NCBI GenBank assembly: GCA_045124055.1
Contig: JBGVKZ010000033.1
Location: forward strand, 1 to 23,260
Origin: CALZKI01 sp045124055
GTDB lineage: Bacteria > Bacillota > Clostridia > Lachnospirales > Lachnospiraceae
Direction of reading: 5' to 3'
DNA: 23,260 bases
In this document: piece after piece, positions 15,404 to 23,211 of the stretch
How the letters are laid out: every line of letters begins with the position of its first letter
Position numbering within the stretch: the stretch's first letter is position 1
Translations under genes and position numbers: made by a program
The notes under the pieces: generated by a model
Databases searched by the model: none
Told to the model about the DNA's origin: nothing
What the model saw: only the letters and a program-made list of their open reading frames with translations

Positions 15404-17221
15404 TTGAATATACTCACACTGGAAAATATATCGAAAGTTTTTACAGAAAGAAAAGTGTTTGACGAAACTTCTTTTTATATGGAAGAAGGGGAAAAAGTAG
15501 GTGTCATTGGGATTAATGGCACGGGGAAATCTACCTTGTTAAAAGTGATTGCAGGCTTCGAGGAAGTAGATGAAGGTAAAGTGATAAGAGCCACAGGCAA
15601 AGTAATCCGCTATTTATCCCAAATACCTGAATTTGAACCGGAAAAAACTGTTATCGAAAGCGTTTTATACGACAATCGAGACCAGACGGAACTTTGGAAT
15701 AAAGAAAGTGATGCCAAGACTATGCTTACCACTCTTGGAATCACCAATTTTACACAAAAAATGGGAGAATTATCAGGCGGACAGAGAAAAAGAATTGCCC
15801 TTGTGGGTGCTTTGTTAGCACCAGCGGACATTTTGTTACTGGATGAACCAACAAACCACTTGGATCAGGAAATGGCAGACTGGCTGGAAGATTATTTAAA
15901 ACGCTCAAAAAAATCACTGATTATGGTAACCCACGATAGATATTTCTTAGATAGCGTTTGCAATCGTATTGTAGAACTGGATAAAGGAAAAATTTACTCC
16001 TATGAAGAAAATTATTCCGGCTATCTGCAAAGAAAAGCAGAACGTGAAGAAATAGAGCGTGCCAGTGAAAGAAAACGCCAGTCTATTTTACGGACGGAAT
16101 TGGCTTGGGTAATGCGAGGGGCTAGAGCTCGTTCGACGAAGCAAAAAAGCAGGTTACAAAGGTATGAGGAATTAAAAAATCAAAAAGCACCGGTAGTGGA
16201 TGGAAATGTTTCTATGGATAGCATTGAAACCAGACTTGGAAAAACTACCGTGGAGCTTCATAATTTAAGCAAATCCTATGGCGAAAAAGTGCTGATGAAA
16301 GATTTTTCCTATACCTTTTTAAAGAACGATAGAATTGGTTTTGTGGGAAAAAATGGTGCAGGAAAAACCACATTACTTAAGATGATTATGCAGGAAGAAA
16401 AAGCCGATAGCGGTGAAATTATTATTGGTCAGACTGTACAGATTGGCTATTTTGCTCAGGAAATCGAAAAAGAAATGGATAAAAACCAAAGAGTCATTGA
16501 CTATATTAAAGAAGTAGCAGAATATGTGAAAACTTCTGACGGACAAATTAGTGCGACAATGCTTTTAGAGCAATTTTTATTCAATTCCACGATGCAATAT
16601 AGTCCTATTGGAAAATTATCGGGAGGCGAACGCAGAAGGCTCTACCTTTGTCGTGTGTTGATGAGTGCACCAAATGTGCTCATATTAGACGAACCAACCA
16701 ATGATTTGGATATTGCCACTTTGACGATTTTGGAAGATTATCTGGATAGATTTCATGGAATTGTTATTACGGTTTCTCACGATAGATATTTTTTAGACCG
16801 TGTGGTAAGACGCATTTTTTCTTTTGAGGAAAATGGTATTTTGAAGCAATACGAAGGCGGTTATACCGAATATATGCTAAAAAGGGAAATCGATTCTGGA
16901 TTAGACATAGCGGATGCCGGAAGGAAGAACGATAGCGAAGAAACTACCAAAGAGAAATATAATCCTTCTAAAATGCGAGAGAAAAAACTGAAATTTACTT
17001 ATATGGAAGAAAAAGAATATGCGACCATAGAAAATGATATTGCAGCTTTGGAGGACAAGATTGCTGACCTTGAAAAACAGATTGAAAAAAATTCCAGAGA
17101 TTTTGTGAAGTTAAATGAATTGACGAAGGAAAAAGACAGCCTTACAGAAAAATTGAGTGAAAAAATGGATAGGTGGCTTTATCTGGAAGATTTAGCAGAG
17201 AGGATAAAAAATGAGAAGTAA
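15404..17221 (+). CDS. uup: ABC-F family ATPase, Uup type
   Basis: A 605-residue soluble protein with two ATP-binding cassettes and no membrane segments, which marks the ABC-F family. Cassette 1: Walker A GINGTGKST (36-44), signature LSGGQRKRIAL, Walker B ILLLDEPTNHLD. Cassette 2: GKNGAGKTT (315-323), LSGGERRRLYL, VLILDEPTNDLD. The linker between them (about 205-265) is charged and helical. The C-terminus (about 525-600) is a coiled coil ending RWLYLEDLAERI, the feature that distinguishes Uup from the shorter ABC-F members. Uup proteins bind branched DNA and also affect ribosomes. The start is TTG at 15404 with GGGAG about nine bases before it; no ATG fits the conserved N-terminus. It overlaps the next gene by 11 bases. 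Confidence 0.88.
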   Translation: MNILTLENISKVFTERKVFDETSFYMEEGEKVGVIGINGTGKSTLLKVIAGFEEVDEGKVIRATGKVIRYLSQIPEFEPEKTVIESVLYDNRDQTELWNKESDAKTMLTTLGITNFTQKMGELSGGQRKRIALVGALLAPADILLLDEPTNHLDQEMADWLEDYLKRSKKSLIMVTHDRYFLDSVCNRIVELDKGKIYSYEENYSGYLQRKAEREEIERASERKRQSILRTELAWVMRGARARSTKQKSRLQRYEELKNQKAPVVDGNVSMDSIETRLGKTTVELHNLSKSYGEKVLMKDFSYTFLKNDRIGFVGKNGAGKTTLLKMIMQEEKADSGEIIIGQTVQIGYFAQEIEKEMDKNQRVIDYIKEVAEYVKTSDGQISATMLLEQFLFNSTMQYSPIGKLSGGERRRLYLCRVLMSAPNVLILDEPTNDLDIATLTILEDYLDRFHGIVITVSHDRYFLDRVVRRIFSFEENGILKQYEGGYTEYMLKREIDSGLDIADAGRKNDSEETTKEKYNPSKMREKKLKFTYMEEKEYATIENDIAALEDKIADLEKQIEKNSRDFVKLNELTKEKDSLTEKLSEKMDRWLYLEDLAERIKNEK

Positions 17222-18203
17222 GGATATTTTAATTGAAGAAGCAGTATTTTGTATTTTTGATATAAATTTACCGTTTGTCAATGCAACACAAGTGAATTTG
17301 GGAACAGAAGATGCGGAAGGAAAATATGTCTATTCCCTTTTGACAAAATACTTTTATGAGGTAACCAGCCGTAAAGCCAGAATTAGACCAAACGACTATA
17401 TGACAGAAGTGATGGAACGAGGTGAGTCACCCTTTGCCGCTGTCGTTGAATATGTAGCTAATGAAATACATGCAATCTTAAAGTCTAACCCGGACGTGCA
17501 GGCGGGAAATGGTATTTTCATTAAGGCAAATATGGATGAGCAGGAATATATTGTATTTTTCAAATTGAACTATCAGACTAAATTTATATGTAGTATTGAT
17601 GAAGCAGGACTTGTGGAATGGAAGCGAAATAATAAAATTTTGCCTTCCGCCAGTCAAAAGGTTACAGAATATTTCTATTTAAACTTGTCAAATGGTTATA
17701 TAAGGGTGTCAGATTGTGAAAACTTTGTAGATGGCCATAGCTGTAATTATTTAGCAGACCATGTGTTGAAACTATCCGTTGGAAAATCGGAAAAAGAAAT
17801 GGTAGAAACCTTTGAAAATGTGGTGCAGGAAACAGTTAAGGAAACTTATCAGGAAGTACCACAGAAATTGATGGAATACAGACAGACGGTGGCAGAAATC
17901 GTACAGGAAAAAGGAAATATTGATGTAGAAGAGTTCAGCCAGGTTTTCTTTGCGGACAACGAAAAGGCTAAGGAACAGTGTTTAGAGAAGGCAAGGGAAG
18001 AAGAACTGACAGAAAGACCTATTACGATTAGTAAAAAAATGGAACGTCAACTTAATAAAAAGCAAAAAATTGTGACAGAAAGCGGAATTGAAATTATCGT
18101 ACCAATCGAATATTTACAAAATAATGATGTATTTGAATATGTTCAGGACGATAGTGGAAAAATATCCATAATTATCAGGGATGTAGGCTCTATTTTGAAG
18201 TAG
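17211..18203 (+). CDS. Nucleoid-associated protein, NdpA/YejK type
   Basis: A 330-residue cytoplasmic protein matching the NdpA (37-kDa nucleoid-associated) family in length and pattern. Seen: the N-terminal hydrophobic strand, the conserved 'RKARIRPND' and 'FFKLNYQTKF' regions, the central 'LPSASQKVTEYFYLNL' segment, and a C-terminal 'GIEIIVPIEYL' strand. E. coli YejK is spread on the nucleoid; its function is poorly known, and so is this protein's. Its ATG lies inside the end of uup, an 11-base overlap, with AGAGAGG upstream; this implies translational coupling. The family match is by overall pattern, so I am less than certain of it. Confidence 0.72.
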   Translation: MRSKDILIEEAVFCIFDINLPFVNATQVNLGTEDAEGKYVYSLLTKYFYEVTSRKARIRPNDYMTEVMERGESPFAAVVEYVANEIHAILKSNPDVQAGNGIFIKANMDEQEYIVFFKLNYQTKFICSIDEAGLVEWKRNNKILPSASQKVTEYFYLNLSNGYIRVSDCENFVDGHSCNYLADHVLKLSVGKSEKEMVETFENVVQETVKETYQEVPQKLMEYRQTVAEIVQEKGNIDVEEFSQVFFADNEKAKEQCLEKAREEELTERPITISKKMERQLNKKQKIVTESGIEIIVPIEYLQNNDVFEYVQDDSGKISIIIRDVGSILK

Positions 18204-18227
18204 AAATAGGACTAATGACACGGTATT

Positions 18228-18255
18228 TTTGCTTGGAAAAATGTGGTACTATAAT
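18228..18255 (+). promoter_or_regulatory. Promoter of the second EAL gene
   Basis: TTTGCT (18228-18233), 16 bases, then a perfect TATAAT (18250-18255). The start codon at 18297 is about 40 bases downstream. No terminator was found between ndpA and this point, so read-through from upstream is possible as well. Confidence 0.5.
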
Positions 18256-18296
18256 CTTGGATAAATGACAAGTCAAGGAAGATACTCGGGGGTACT

Positions 18297-19571
18297 ATGG
18301 CTAACGATAAATTAACAAACTTGCTATTTTATGATGACTTCAAGGAAGAAGTTGCAAAATTGATTGCAGACCATAGCAAAAAATTTATGCTGATGTCTGG
18401 TAATATCAGTAATTTTAAGTATATTAATAATATTTATGGATATGAGAAGGGCGACAGACTACTGAAGGCCTTAGCAGATTTCTTTATTCTTGACCATGAA
18501 GATTGTCTTTTAGGGTGTAGAATGCATTCTGACAGATTTTTAGGTCTTGTGGAGATTCATACTGCAACTGAGGAGAAGATTACAACAGAGTTGCAGAAAT
18601 TGACAGACAAGTTTAAAGAGATGATTGCACCGGAATTTCCGCTTGTTAATATCCATTTGAATTGTGGTGCTTATATGATTGAAGATGGCGATTTTAGTGT
18701 GTCTGAGATTGTAGATAAGGCAGAAACAGCCCGTAAGAGTGCCAAAGATAATTACTTGACTTCCTTGGTTTTCTATGATGAGAAAATCGAAGAAAAAGCC
18801 AGAATGGAACGAGAAATCATTCCAATGTTTGAACGTGCCCTGAAAGATAATCGAATTTTAGTATATTTACAGCCAAAAGTAGCCATTGAATCTGGACAGG
18901 TTATAGGTGCAGAAGCTTTGGTGCGTATGTTAGATGATAATGGTAAGATTGTACCGCCAATGTCTTTTATTCCGATTTTGGAACGCACCGGAATGATTAT
19001 TGAATTAGATTTCTGTGTATTAGACCAAGTTTGCGAATTGATTAAAAAATGGTTGAAAGAGGACATTGAACCTATTAGAATCAGTGTGAATTTGTCTCGT
19101 TTTGATTTCCTGGAAGATGGTTCTTGGGAACAGATGCTTGAAAAGATAGAGAGATTCAATATTCCAAGAGAATATTTGGAATTTGAAGTAACGGAGACAA
19201 TTTTCTATGATGACGTAGAGTTTATTATCAATAAATTACGTCAGTTAAGAGCCAAAGGACATAAGGTAAGTATGGATGACTTTGGTTCAGGATATAGTTC
19301 ATTAAATACGGTTGGTCTTATGCCCATTGATATTATTAAATTTGACAGAGGATTTGTGCAAAACAGTATCAATACTCAAAAAGGTCTGGAAATTATGTCT
19401 GGTCTTGTAGATATTTTTAATAAAATCAATTTGGAAGTTATCTGCGAAGGTGTAGAAACTGCAGAAGAAGAAAAGACTATTCAGCAATGTGGTTGTGATT
19501 ACGTGCAAGGCTATTATCACGACAGACCATTGCCAATCGCAGAATTTGAAGCAAAATATATGAAAAAGTAA
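18297..19571 (+). CDS. Soluble c-di-GMP phosphodiesterase: degenerate GGDEF plus EAL
   Basis: A 424-residue cytoplasmic protein without signal or membrane segment. Residues about 5-160 are a GGDEF domain whose signature is HSDRF (77-81) and whose metal-binding aspartate is replaced (SGNISNFK where DIDxFK is usual), so it cannot make c-di-GMP; it could bind GTP or act as a regulatory module. Residues about 175-420 are an EAL domain with EAL (206-208), VNLSRFDF, EVTETIFYDD, MDDFGSGYSSL, IIKFDRGF, CEGVET and VQGYYHDRP, the full set expected of an active phosphodiesterase converting c-di-GMP to pGpG. The ribosome binding site CGGGGG lies upstream of the ATG at 18297. It resembles the C-terminal half of the large sensor protein at 9248-12175, suggesting a shared origin. 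Confidence 0.93.
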   Translation: MANDKLTNLLFYDDFKEEVAKLIADHSKKFMLMSGNISNFKYINNIYGYEKGDRLLKALADFFILDHEDCLLGCRMHSDRFLGLVEIHTATEEKITTELQKLTDKFKEMIAPEFPLVNIHLNCGAYMIEDGDFSVSEIVDKAETARKSAKDNYLTSLVFYDEKIEEKARMEREIIPMFERALKDNRILVYLQPKVAIESGQVIGAEALVRMLDDNGKIVPPMSFIPILERTGMIIELDFCVLDQVCELIKKWLKEDIEPIRISVNLSRFDFLEDGSWEQMLEKIERFNIPREYLEFEVTETIFYDDVEFIINKLRQLRAKGHKVSMDDFGSGYSSLNTVGLMPIDIIKFDRGFVQNSINTQKGLEIMSGLVDIFNKINLEVICEGVETAEEEKTIQQCGCDYVQGYYHDRPLPIAEFEAKYMKK

Positions 19572-19602
19572 ATGAAAAAAGATAGGATATGAAAAAGGGA
19601 AC

Positions 19603-19631
19603 TTGACAGTCTAAGCCAAAAACGTTAAAAT
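19603..19631 (+). promoter_or_regulatory. Promoter of tRNA-Leu
   Basis: A consensus TTGACA (19603-19608), 17 bases, then TAAAAT (19626-19631). Transcription would begin near 19638, about 12 bases before the mature tRNA. This is one of the clearest promoters in the window. Confidence 0.85.
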
Positions 19632-19649
19632 TGCTTTTGTACGTTGTAC

Positions 19650-19732
19650 GCAGAAGTGGCGGAATGGCAGACGCGCATGGTTCAGGTCCATGTGGTAGCA
19701 ATACTGTGTGGGTTCAAGTCCCATCTTCTGCA
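19650..19732 (+). tRNA. tRNA-Leu (anticodon CAG)
   Basis: An 83-base class II tRNA. The acceptor stem GCAGAAG (19650-19656) pairs with CTTCTGC (19725-19731), with A19732 as discriminator. The anticodon stem CATGG/CCATG encloses TTCAGGT, giving anticodon CAG (19683-19685), which reads CUG. A 15-base variable arm (19693-19707) and T-loop TTCAAGT (19713-19719) fit leucine tRNAs. The bases after the discriminator are TTA, so CCA is not encoded and must be added by a CCA-adding enzyme. Confidence 0.97.
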
Positions 19733-19745
19733 TTACGAAAATTAG

Positions 19746-19779
19746 AACGCTAGAACTGATATGGTTTTAGCGTTTTTTT
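19746..19779 (+). terminator. Intrinsic terminator of tRNA-Leu
   Basis: AACGCTAGAAC (19746-19756) pairs with GTTTTAGCGTT (19764-19774), one G-T wobble in 11 pairs, with a 7-base loop and a following T-run to 19779. It begins 14 bases after the tRNA, so the tRNA is a single-gene unit. Confidence 0.9.
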
Positions 19780-19790
19780 ATTTCTTAATA

Positions 19791-19823
19791 TTTTATGAAA
19801 TTTTATCCAATTTTATCCAATTT
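19791..19823. repeat. Three 10-bp phased A/T-rich repeats upstream of a promoter
   Basis: TTTTATGAAA, TTTTATCCAA and TTTTATCCAA follow each other with an exact 10-base period, then TTT continues the phase. They end about a dozen bases before the -35 at 19835. In-phase T-tracts would be expected to curve DNA or act as an UP element; this is inference. Confidence 0.6.
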
Positions 19824-19834
19824 GCATTTTGACG

Positions 19835-19863
19835 TTGTGTTTCTTGTTTTTTTAGGGTATACT
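19835..19863 (+). promoter_or_regulatory. Promoter of the small lipoprotein gene
   Basis: TTGTGT (19835-19840), 17 bases, then TATACT (19858-19863). The mRNA would start near 19870, and GAGGAG at about 19892-19897 is the ribosome binding site for the ATG at 19905. The phased repeats lie directly upstream. Confidence 0.6.
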
Positions 19864-19904
19864 ATATCTGTTACAAAGAATGTTTTTCAATGAGGAGATA
19901 TTTT

Positions 19905-20543
19905 ATGAAAAAAAAGATTGCACTATTGTTACTTACAGTAATGACCATATCTTTGGTAGGTTGTGGAGAAAAGAACAACACGAATAGCAATAATGCTGCA
20001 AATAATGGTCAGAATGTGGAAAATACGGCAGGAGATAATACTGCTGACAATACAGTTGGAGATAATCATCAGACAGAAGAAGGTGCTTTAGGCATCTTAC
20101 AGACTATATGGTCAAGCTACGAGGAGGAAAACAAATTTTCGGCAGGTGGCGGAGATTCTCATAATATGGTAATGGACGAGCCGGGGGCATTTGATGTAAC
20201 GAATTCGGAAGAATTAGATGCAACTTTAGGATTTCCGGTAGATTATATGGATAGAATTGATGAAGCAGCATCTCTTATGCATATGATGAATGCCAATACT
20301 TTTACTTGTGGTGCTTTCCACGTAACTGATTCAGATAACGTGTCTCAGGTAGCAGATGCATTAAAAGATAATATTATGAATAGACAATGGATATGCGGAT
20401 TTCCGGAAACTATGATTATTGTAGTTGTAGATGACAACTATGTATTATCAGCCTTTGGTAATGGGGAATTAATTGAAACCTTTAAAAACAAAACAACAAC
20501 AGCTTTTGAAAATGTAAATGTTCTTTACGAAGAAAGTTTGTAA
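19905..20543 (+). CDS. Small lipoprotein upstream of the acyltransferase genes (possible DUF4358-like)
   Basis: A 212-residue predicted lipoprotein. It has a basic start (MKKKIALLLL), a hydrophobic core and a lipobox ending LVGC, then about 40 residues rich in Asn, Gly, Thr and Asp as a flexible linker. The folded part (about 60-210) has the run 'GAFHVTDSDNVSQVADALKDNI' followed by 'MIIVVVDDNYVLSAFG'. That arrangement recalls DUF4358 lipoproteins, which often accompany MBOAT and DHHW genes in Clostridia, but the match is from memory of the pattern and is tentative. The start at 19905 is preferred over the in-frame ATG at 19890 because GAGGAG lies between them at the right spacing. Function unknown; its position suggests a role with the next two genes, though a terminator intervenes. 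Confidence 0.85.
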   Translation: MKKKIALLLLTVMTISLVGCGEKNNTNSNNAANNGQNVENTAGDNTADNTVGDNHQTEEGALGILQTIWSSYEEENKFSAGGGDSHNMVMDEPGAFDVTNSEELDATLGFPVDYMDRIDEAASLMHMMNANTFTCGAFHVTDSDNVSQVADALKDNIMNRQWICGFPETMIIVVVDDNYVLSAFGNGELIETFKNKTTTAFENVNVLYEESL

Positions 20544-20550
20544 CAAAGAC

Positions 20551-20583
20551 AAGTCCTATTCTATCAAATGAGTAGGACTTTTT
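20551..20583 (+). terminator. Intrinsic terminator after the lipoprotein gene
   Basis: AAGTCCTATTC (20551-20561) pairs with GAGTAGGACTT (20570-20580), one wobble, with an 8-base loop and a short T-run to 20583. It begins eight bases after the stop codon. The T-run is short, so partial read-through into the acyltransferase gene is possible. Confidence 0.8.
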
Positions 20584-20631
20584 ATGTAGTCTGGAAAAGC
20601 ATTGTTAGAAAAGTAAAGGAGAAATTGGGAT

Positions 20632-22020
20632 ATGTTGTTTTCCAGCATAACATTTTTGTATTATTTTTTACCGATTGTACTTATTTTATATTTTATAGCA
20701 CCGAAAAAAATAAAAAATCTAGTGCTATTTTTAGCAAGTTTGATTTTTTATGCTTGGGGTGAGCCGAAGTATGTGGTTTTAATGTTGCTTTCCGTGGGAA
20801 TCGGCTATTTGGCTGGAATTTTAATGGAAAAATTCCCGAAAAGGCCAGTTATGATAGTGGCAGTTATCCTATGCCTTGGCTTTTTAGTCTATTTTAAGTA
20901 TGCTAATTTTTTCTTTACTAATTTGAATTATCTTCTTAAGACGCAGATACCATTATTAAAGGTAGTTATGCCGATAGGGATTAGTTTTTATACATTCCAG
21001 ATTATCAGTTACATTTTGGACGTTTATTATGACAAAGTGAAAGTGCAGAAAAATATTTTGTATCTGGCTACTTATATTACAATGTTTCCACAGTTGGTGG
21101 CAGGTCCTATTGTTCGTTATGAAACGATAAATCAGCAGTTAAGTAATAGAAATCATCAAATAGAAAATATCACAGAGGGTATCAAACGTTTTGTGATAGG
21201 GCTTACAAAAAAGGTGCTGCTGGCAAATGAGTTTGGTGAATTATGTCAGATTTTCAGAGATTCCACTGAAAAATCCGTGTTGTTTTATTGGTTATATGCT
21301 TTAGCTGCAATGCTACAAATCTATTTTGATTTTAGCGGATATAGTGATATGGCAATCGGTCTTGGAAAAATATTTGGTTTTTCTTTCCCGGAAAACTTTA
21401 CCTATCCTTATATGAGCAGAAGTATTACTGAGTTTTGGAGAAGATGGCATATTTCACTTGGAACATGGTTCCGAGATTATGTGTATATTCCACTTGGTGG
21501 CAATAGGAAAGGGAAAAAAAGACAGATATTTCATATTTTGGTGGTATGGTTCTGTACGGGATTTTGGCACGGAGCTGAGTGGAACTTTATCCTTTGGGGA
21601 TTTTATTTTGCCCTGATTTTAGTTGTGGAAAAGCTTTGGTTAATGGAGAAACTAAAGAAACATCCTATTTTTAGTCATATATATACACTATTTTTTATTT
21701 TGATTAGCTTTGTGATTTTTAATGCTGATAGTTTGACAGAGATTGGGGAATATCTGCAAAATATGTTTTTCCTCGGAAAGAGTCCAATCGTATCCAAGGA
21801 AGCCTTTTATTATTTAAGAAGTTTTAGTGGAATGATTATTATTGGAATATTTGGTGCAACTAATTTGCCTAAGAAGCTATATGAAAAATTAAAGGGTAGT
21901 CATATGGTAGAGAAAAGTTTGGTTGTATTAGAACCTGTGTTAATTTTCGGGGCATTATTGCTTTCTACAGCTTATTTGATAGAGGGTTCTTTTAATCCAT
22001 TTTTGTATTTTCGATTTTAA
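20632..22020 (+). CDS. MBOAT-family O-acyltransferase (AlgI/DltB-like)
   Basis: A 462-residue integral membrane enzyme that moves an acyl group, usually acetyl, across the membrane for O-acylation of a surface polymer. About ten hydrophobic segments are visible. Family motifs: IGISFYTFQIISYILDVY, 'MFPQLVAGPIVRY', 'YFDFSGYSDMAIGLGKIFGF', 'TEFWRRWHISLGTWFRDYVYIPLGG' (His273) and 'FCTGFWHGAEWNFILWG' with His313, the presumed catalytic histidine. Length fits AlgI-type members. The start is supported by AAAGGAGA nine bases before the ATG at 20632. The next gene begins after 12 bases and encodes an AlgJ/AlgX-like partner, so the two form a unit. The acylated polymer is not identifiable here; no dlt genes are present, which argues against a D-alanylation role. 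Confidence 0.94.
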   Translation: MLFSSITFLYYFLPIVLILYFIAPKKIKNLVLFLASLIFYAWGEPKYVVLMLLSVGIGYLAGILMEKFPKRPVMIVAVILCLGFLVYFKYANFFFTNLNYLLKTQIPLLKVVMPIGISFYTFQIISYILDVYYDKVKVQKNILYLATYITMFPQLVAGPIVRYETINQQLSNRNHQIENITEGIKRFVIGLTKKVLLANEFGELCQIFRDSTEKSVLFYWLYALAAMLQIYFDFSGYSDMAIGLGKIFGFSFPENFTYPYMSRSITEFWRRWHISLGTWFRDYVYIPLGGNRKGKKRQIFHILVVWFCTGFWHGAEWNFILWGFYFALILVVEKLWLMEKLKKHPIFSHIYTLFFILISFVIFNADSLTEIGEYLQNMFFLGKSPIVSKEAFYYLRSFSGMIIIGIFGATNLPKKLYEKLKGSHMVEKSLVVLEPVLIFGALLLSTAYLIEGSFNPFLYFRF

Positions 22021-22032
22021 AGGAGGCTTGCT

Positions 22033-23118
22033 ATGATAAAAAATAGAAATCGCATTTTTCTAGGAATAGTGGTAGGCCTCTTTTTTCTTCTCTGTGCAAT
22101 GGTTTGGTTCAAACCGGACACAGAGTATTCAAGGGTTGAGAGGCGAAAATTGAATAAGGTGCCTGAAATTTCGATGGAAAGAATTTTGTCCGGAAAATTT
22201 ATGACCGAGTTTGAGACATATAGTTTAGACCAATTTCCTTTTCGTCAAGCCTTCAGAAGTCTTAGGGCACAGACTTCTTTGAAACGAGATAACCAGGGAC
22301 TTTATGTGGTAGATGGTAGTATTGTGTCTATGGAATATCCTTTGAACGAGGAGTCTTTAGTTTATGCCAGTAAGAAATTCCGAAATGTTTATGAAATGTA
22401 TTTAAAGGATAGTGGTAGTAATGTGTATTTATCTATTGTTCCAGATAAAAATTATTTTTTTGCCAAGGATAACGGATATTTGTCGCTAGACTACGAAGAA
22501 ATGGTTTCTACCTTAGTAGAAGATAATTCTTATATGACGTATATTGATATTTTTCCTTTGTTATCAGAGGAGGACTATTACAAAACTGATACTCATTGGA
22601 AACAGGAGAATTTGACTGAGGTGGCAGATAGGTTACTTTTTTCTATGGGAAATGGGGGAGAATATACTTACGAGGTTGTCAAGGCACCTGGAGACTTTTA
22701 TGGTGTGTATTATGGGCAAGCGGCACTTCCTTTGGAGCCGGACGAAATCTCATATTTGACCAATAGAACCATAGAAAGTTACAAGGTATACGATTATGAA
22801 AATAATCAGGAAATTCCCGTATACGACTTAACTCAAATGGAACAAGATGACCCTTATGAACTTTTTTTAGGGGGACCGATTTCTCTTGTGACGATTGAGA
22901 ACCAAATGGCAACTAATGAGGAGGAATTGATTATTTTCCGGGATTCCTTTGGCAGCAGTATTGCTCCTTTACTTGCCGAGGGTTACAAAAAGGTGACTCT
23001 TATAGATATTCGTTATATTCAGCCGGGAGTCCTGAAAAATTATGTGGACTTTAAGGAAAAAGACGTGCTATTTTTGTATAGCACAATGGTTTTAAATAAC
23101 AGCGAAACTATAAAATAG
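22033..23118 (+). CDS. DHHW-family protein, AlgJ/AlgX-like (SGNH-type acetyltransferase partner of MBOAT)
   Basis: A 361-residue protein with one N-terminal signal-anchor segment (about 7-25) and an extracellular domain. The central motif YYKTDTHWKQENLTEVADRL (Asp186, His188) matches the DxHW signature of the DHHW and AlgJ/AlgX families. RDSFGSS, with Ser305, supplies the third residue of an AlgX-like Ser-Asp-His triad. Such proteins act outside the membrane, taking acetyl groups delivered by an MBOAT protein and placing them on exported polysaccharide. The gene follows the MBOAT gene by 12 bases; its Shine-Dalgarno AAGGAGG (about 22019-22026) overlaps the MBOAT stop codon and lies six bases before the ATG, indicating an operon. 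The polysaccharide target is unknown. N-terminal 'ERRKLNKVPEIS' and 'FMTEFETYSLDQFPFRQAFR' are also family-typical. Confidence 0.92.
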   Translation: MIKNRNRIFLGIVVGLFFLLCAMVWFKPDTEYSRVERRKLNKVPEISMERILSGKFMTEFETYSLDQFPFRQAFRSLRAQTSLKRDNQGLYVVDGSIVSMEYPLNEESLVYASKKFRNVYEMYLKDSGSNVYLSIVPDKNYFFAKDNGYLSLDYEEMVSTLVEDNSYMTYIDIFPLLSEEDYYKTDTHWKQENLTEVADRLLFSMGNGGEYTYEVVKAPGDFYGVYYGQAALPLEPDEISYLTNRTIESYKVYDYENNQEIPVYDLTQMEQDDPYELFLGGPISLVTIENQMATNEEELIIFRDSFGSSIAPLLAEGYKKVTLIDIRYIQPGVLKNYVDFKEKDVLFLYSTMVLNNSETIK

Positions 23119-23144
23119 GAAATGTAACAAGGGTAAAAAACAAC

Positions 23145-23173
23145 GTGACACCCCTTAGAAAAAAGTGTATAAT
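23145..23173 (+). promoter_or_regulatory. Strong promoter reading out of the window
   Basis: GTGACA (23145-23150), 17 bases, then a consensus TATAAT (23168-23173). An imperfect inverted repeat (AAGGGT near 23129-23134 and ACACCCCTT near 23148-23156) overlaps the -35 and could be an operator. The transcript would begin near 23180. Confidence 0.75.
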
Positions 23174-23211
23174 ACACAGCGTAAAAGGTGTAATCAAGGG
23201 GGATAAAGGAA

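Noticed and set aside
18773..19159. 128-residue minus-strand frame inside the second EAL gene
   Set aside because: Shadow of a conserved EAL coding region; no promoter or ribosome binding site.
20568..20762. 64-residue plus-strand reading frame over the start of the MBOAT gene
   Set aside because: It overlaps the well-supported MBOAT start in another frame, begins inside a terminator stem and has no ribosome binding site.
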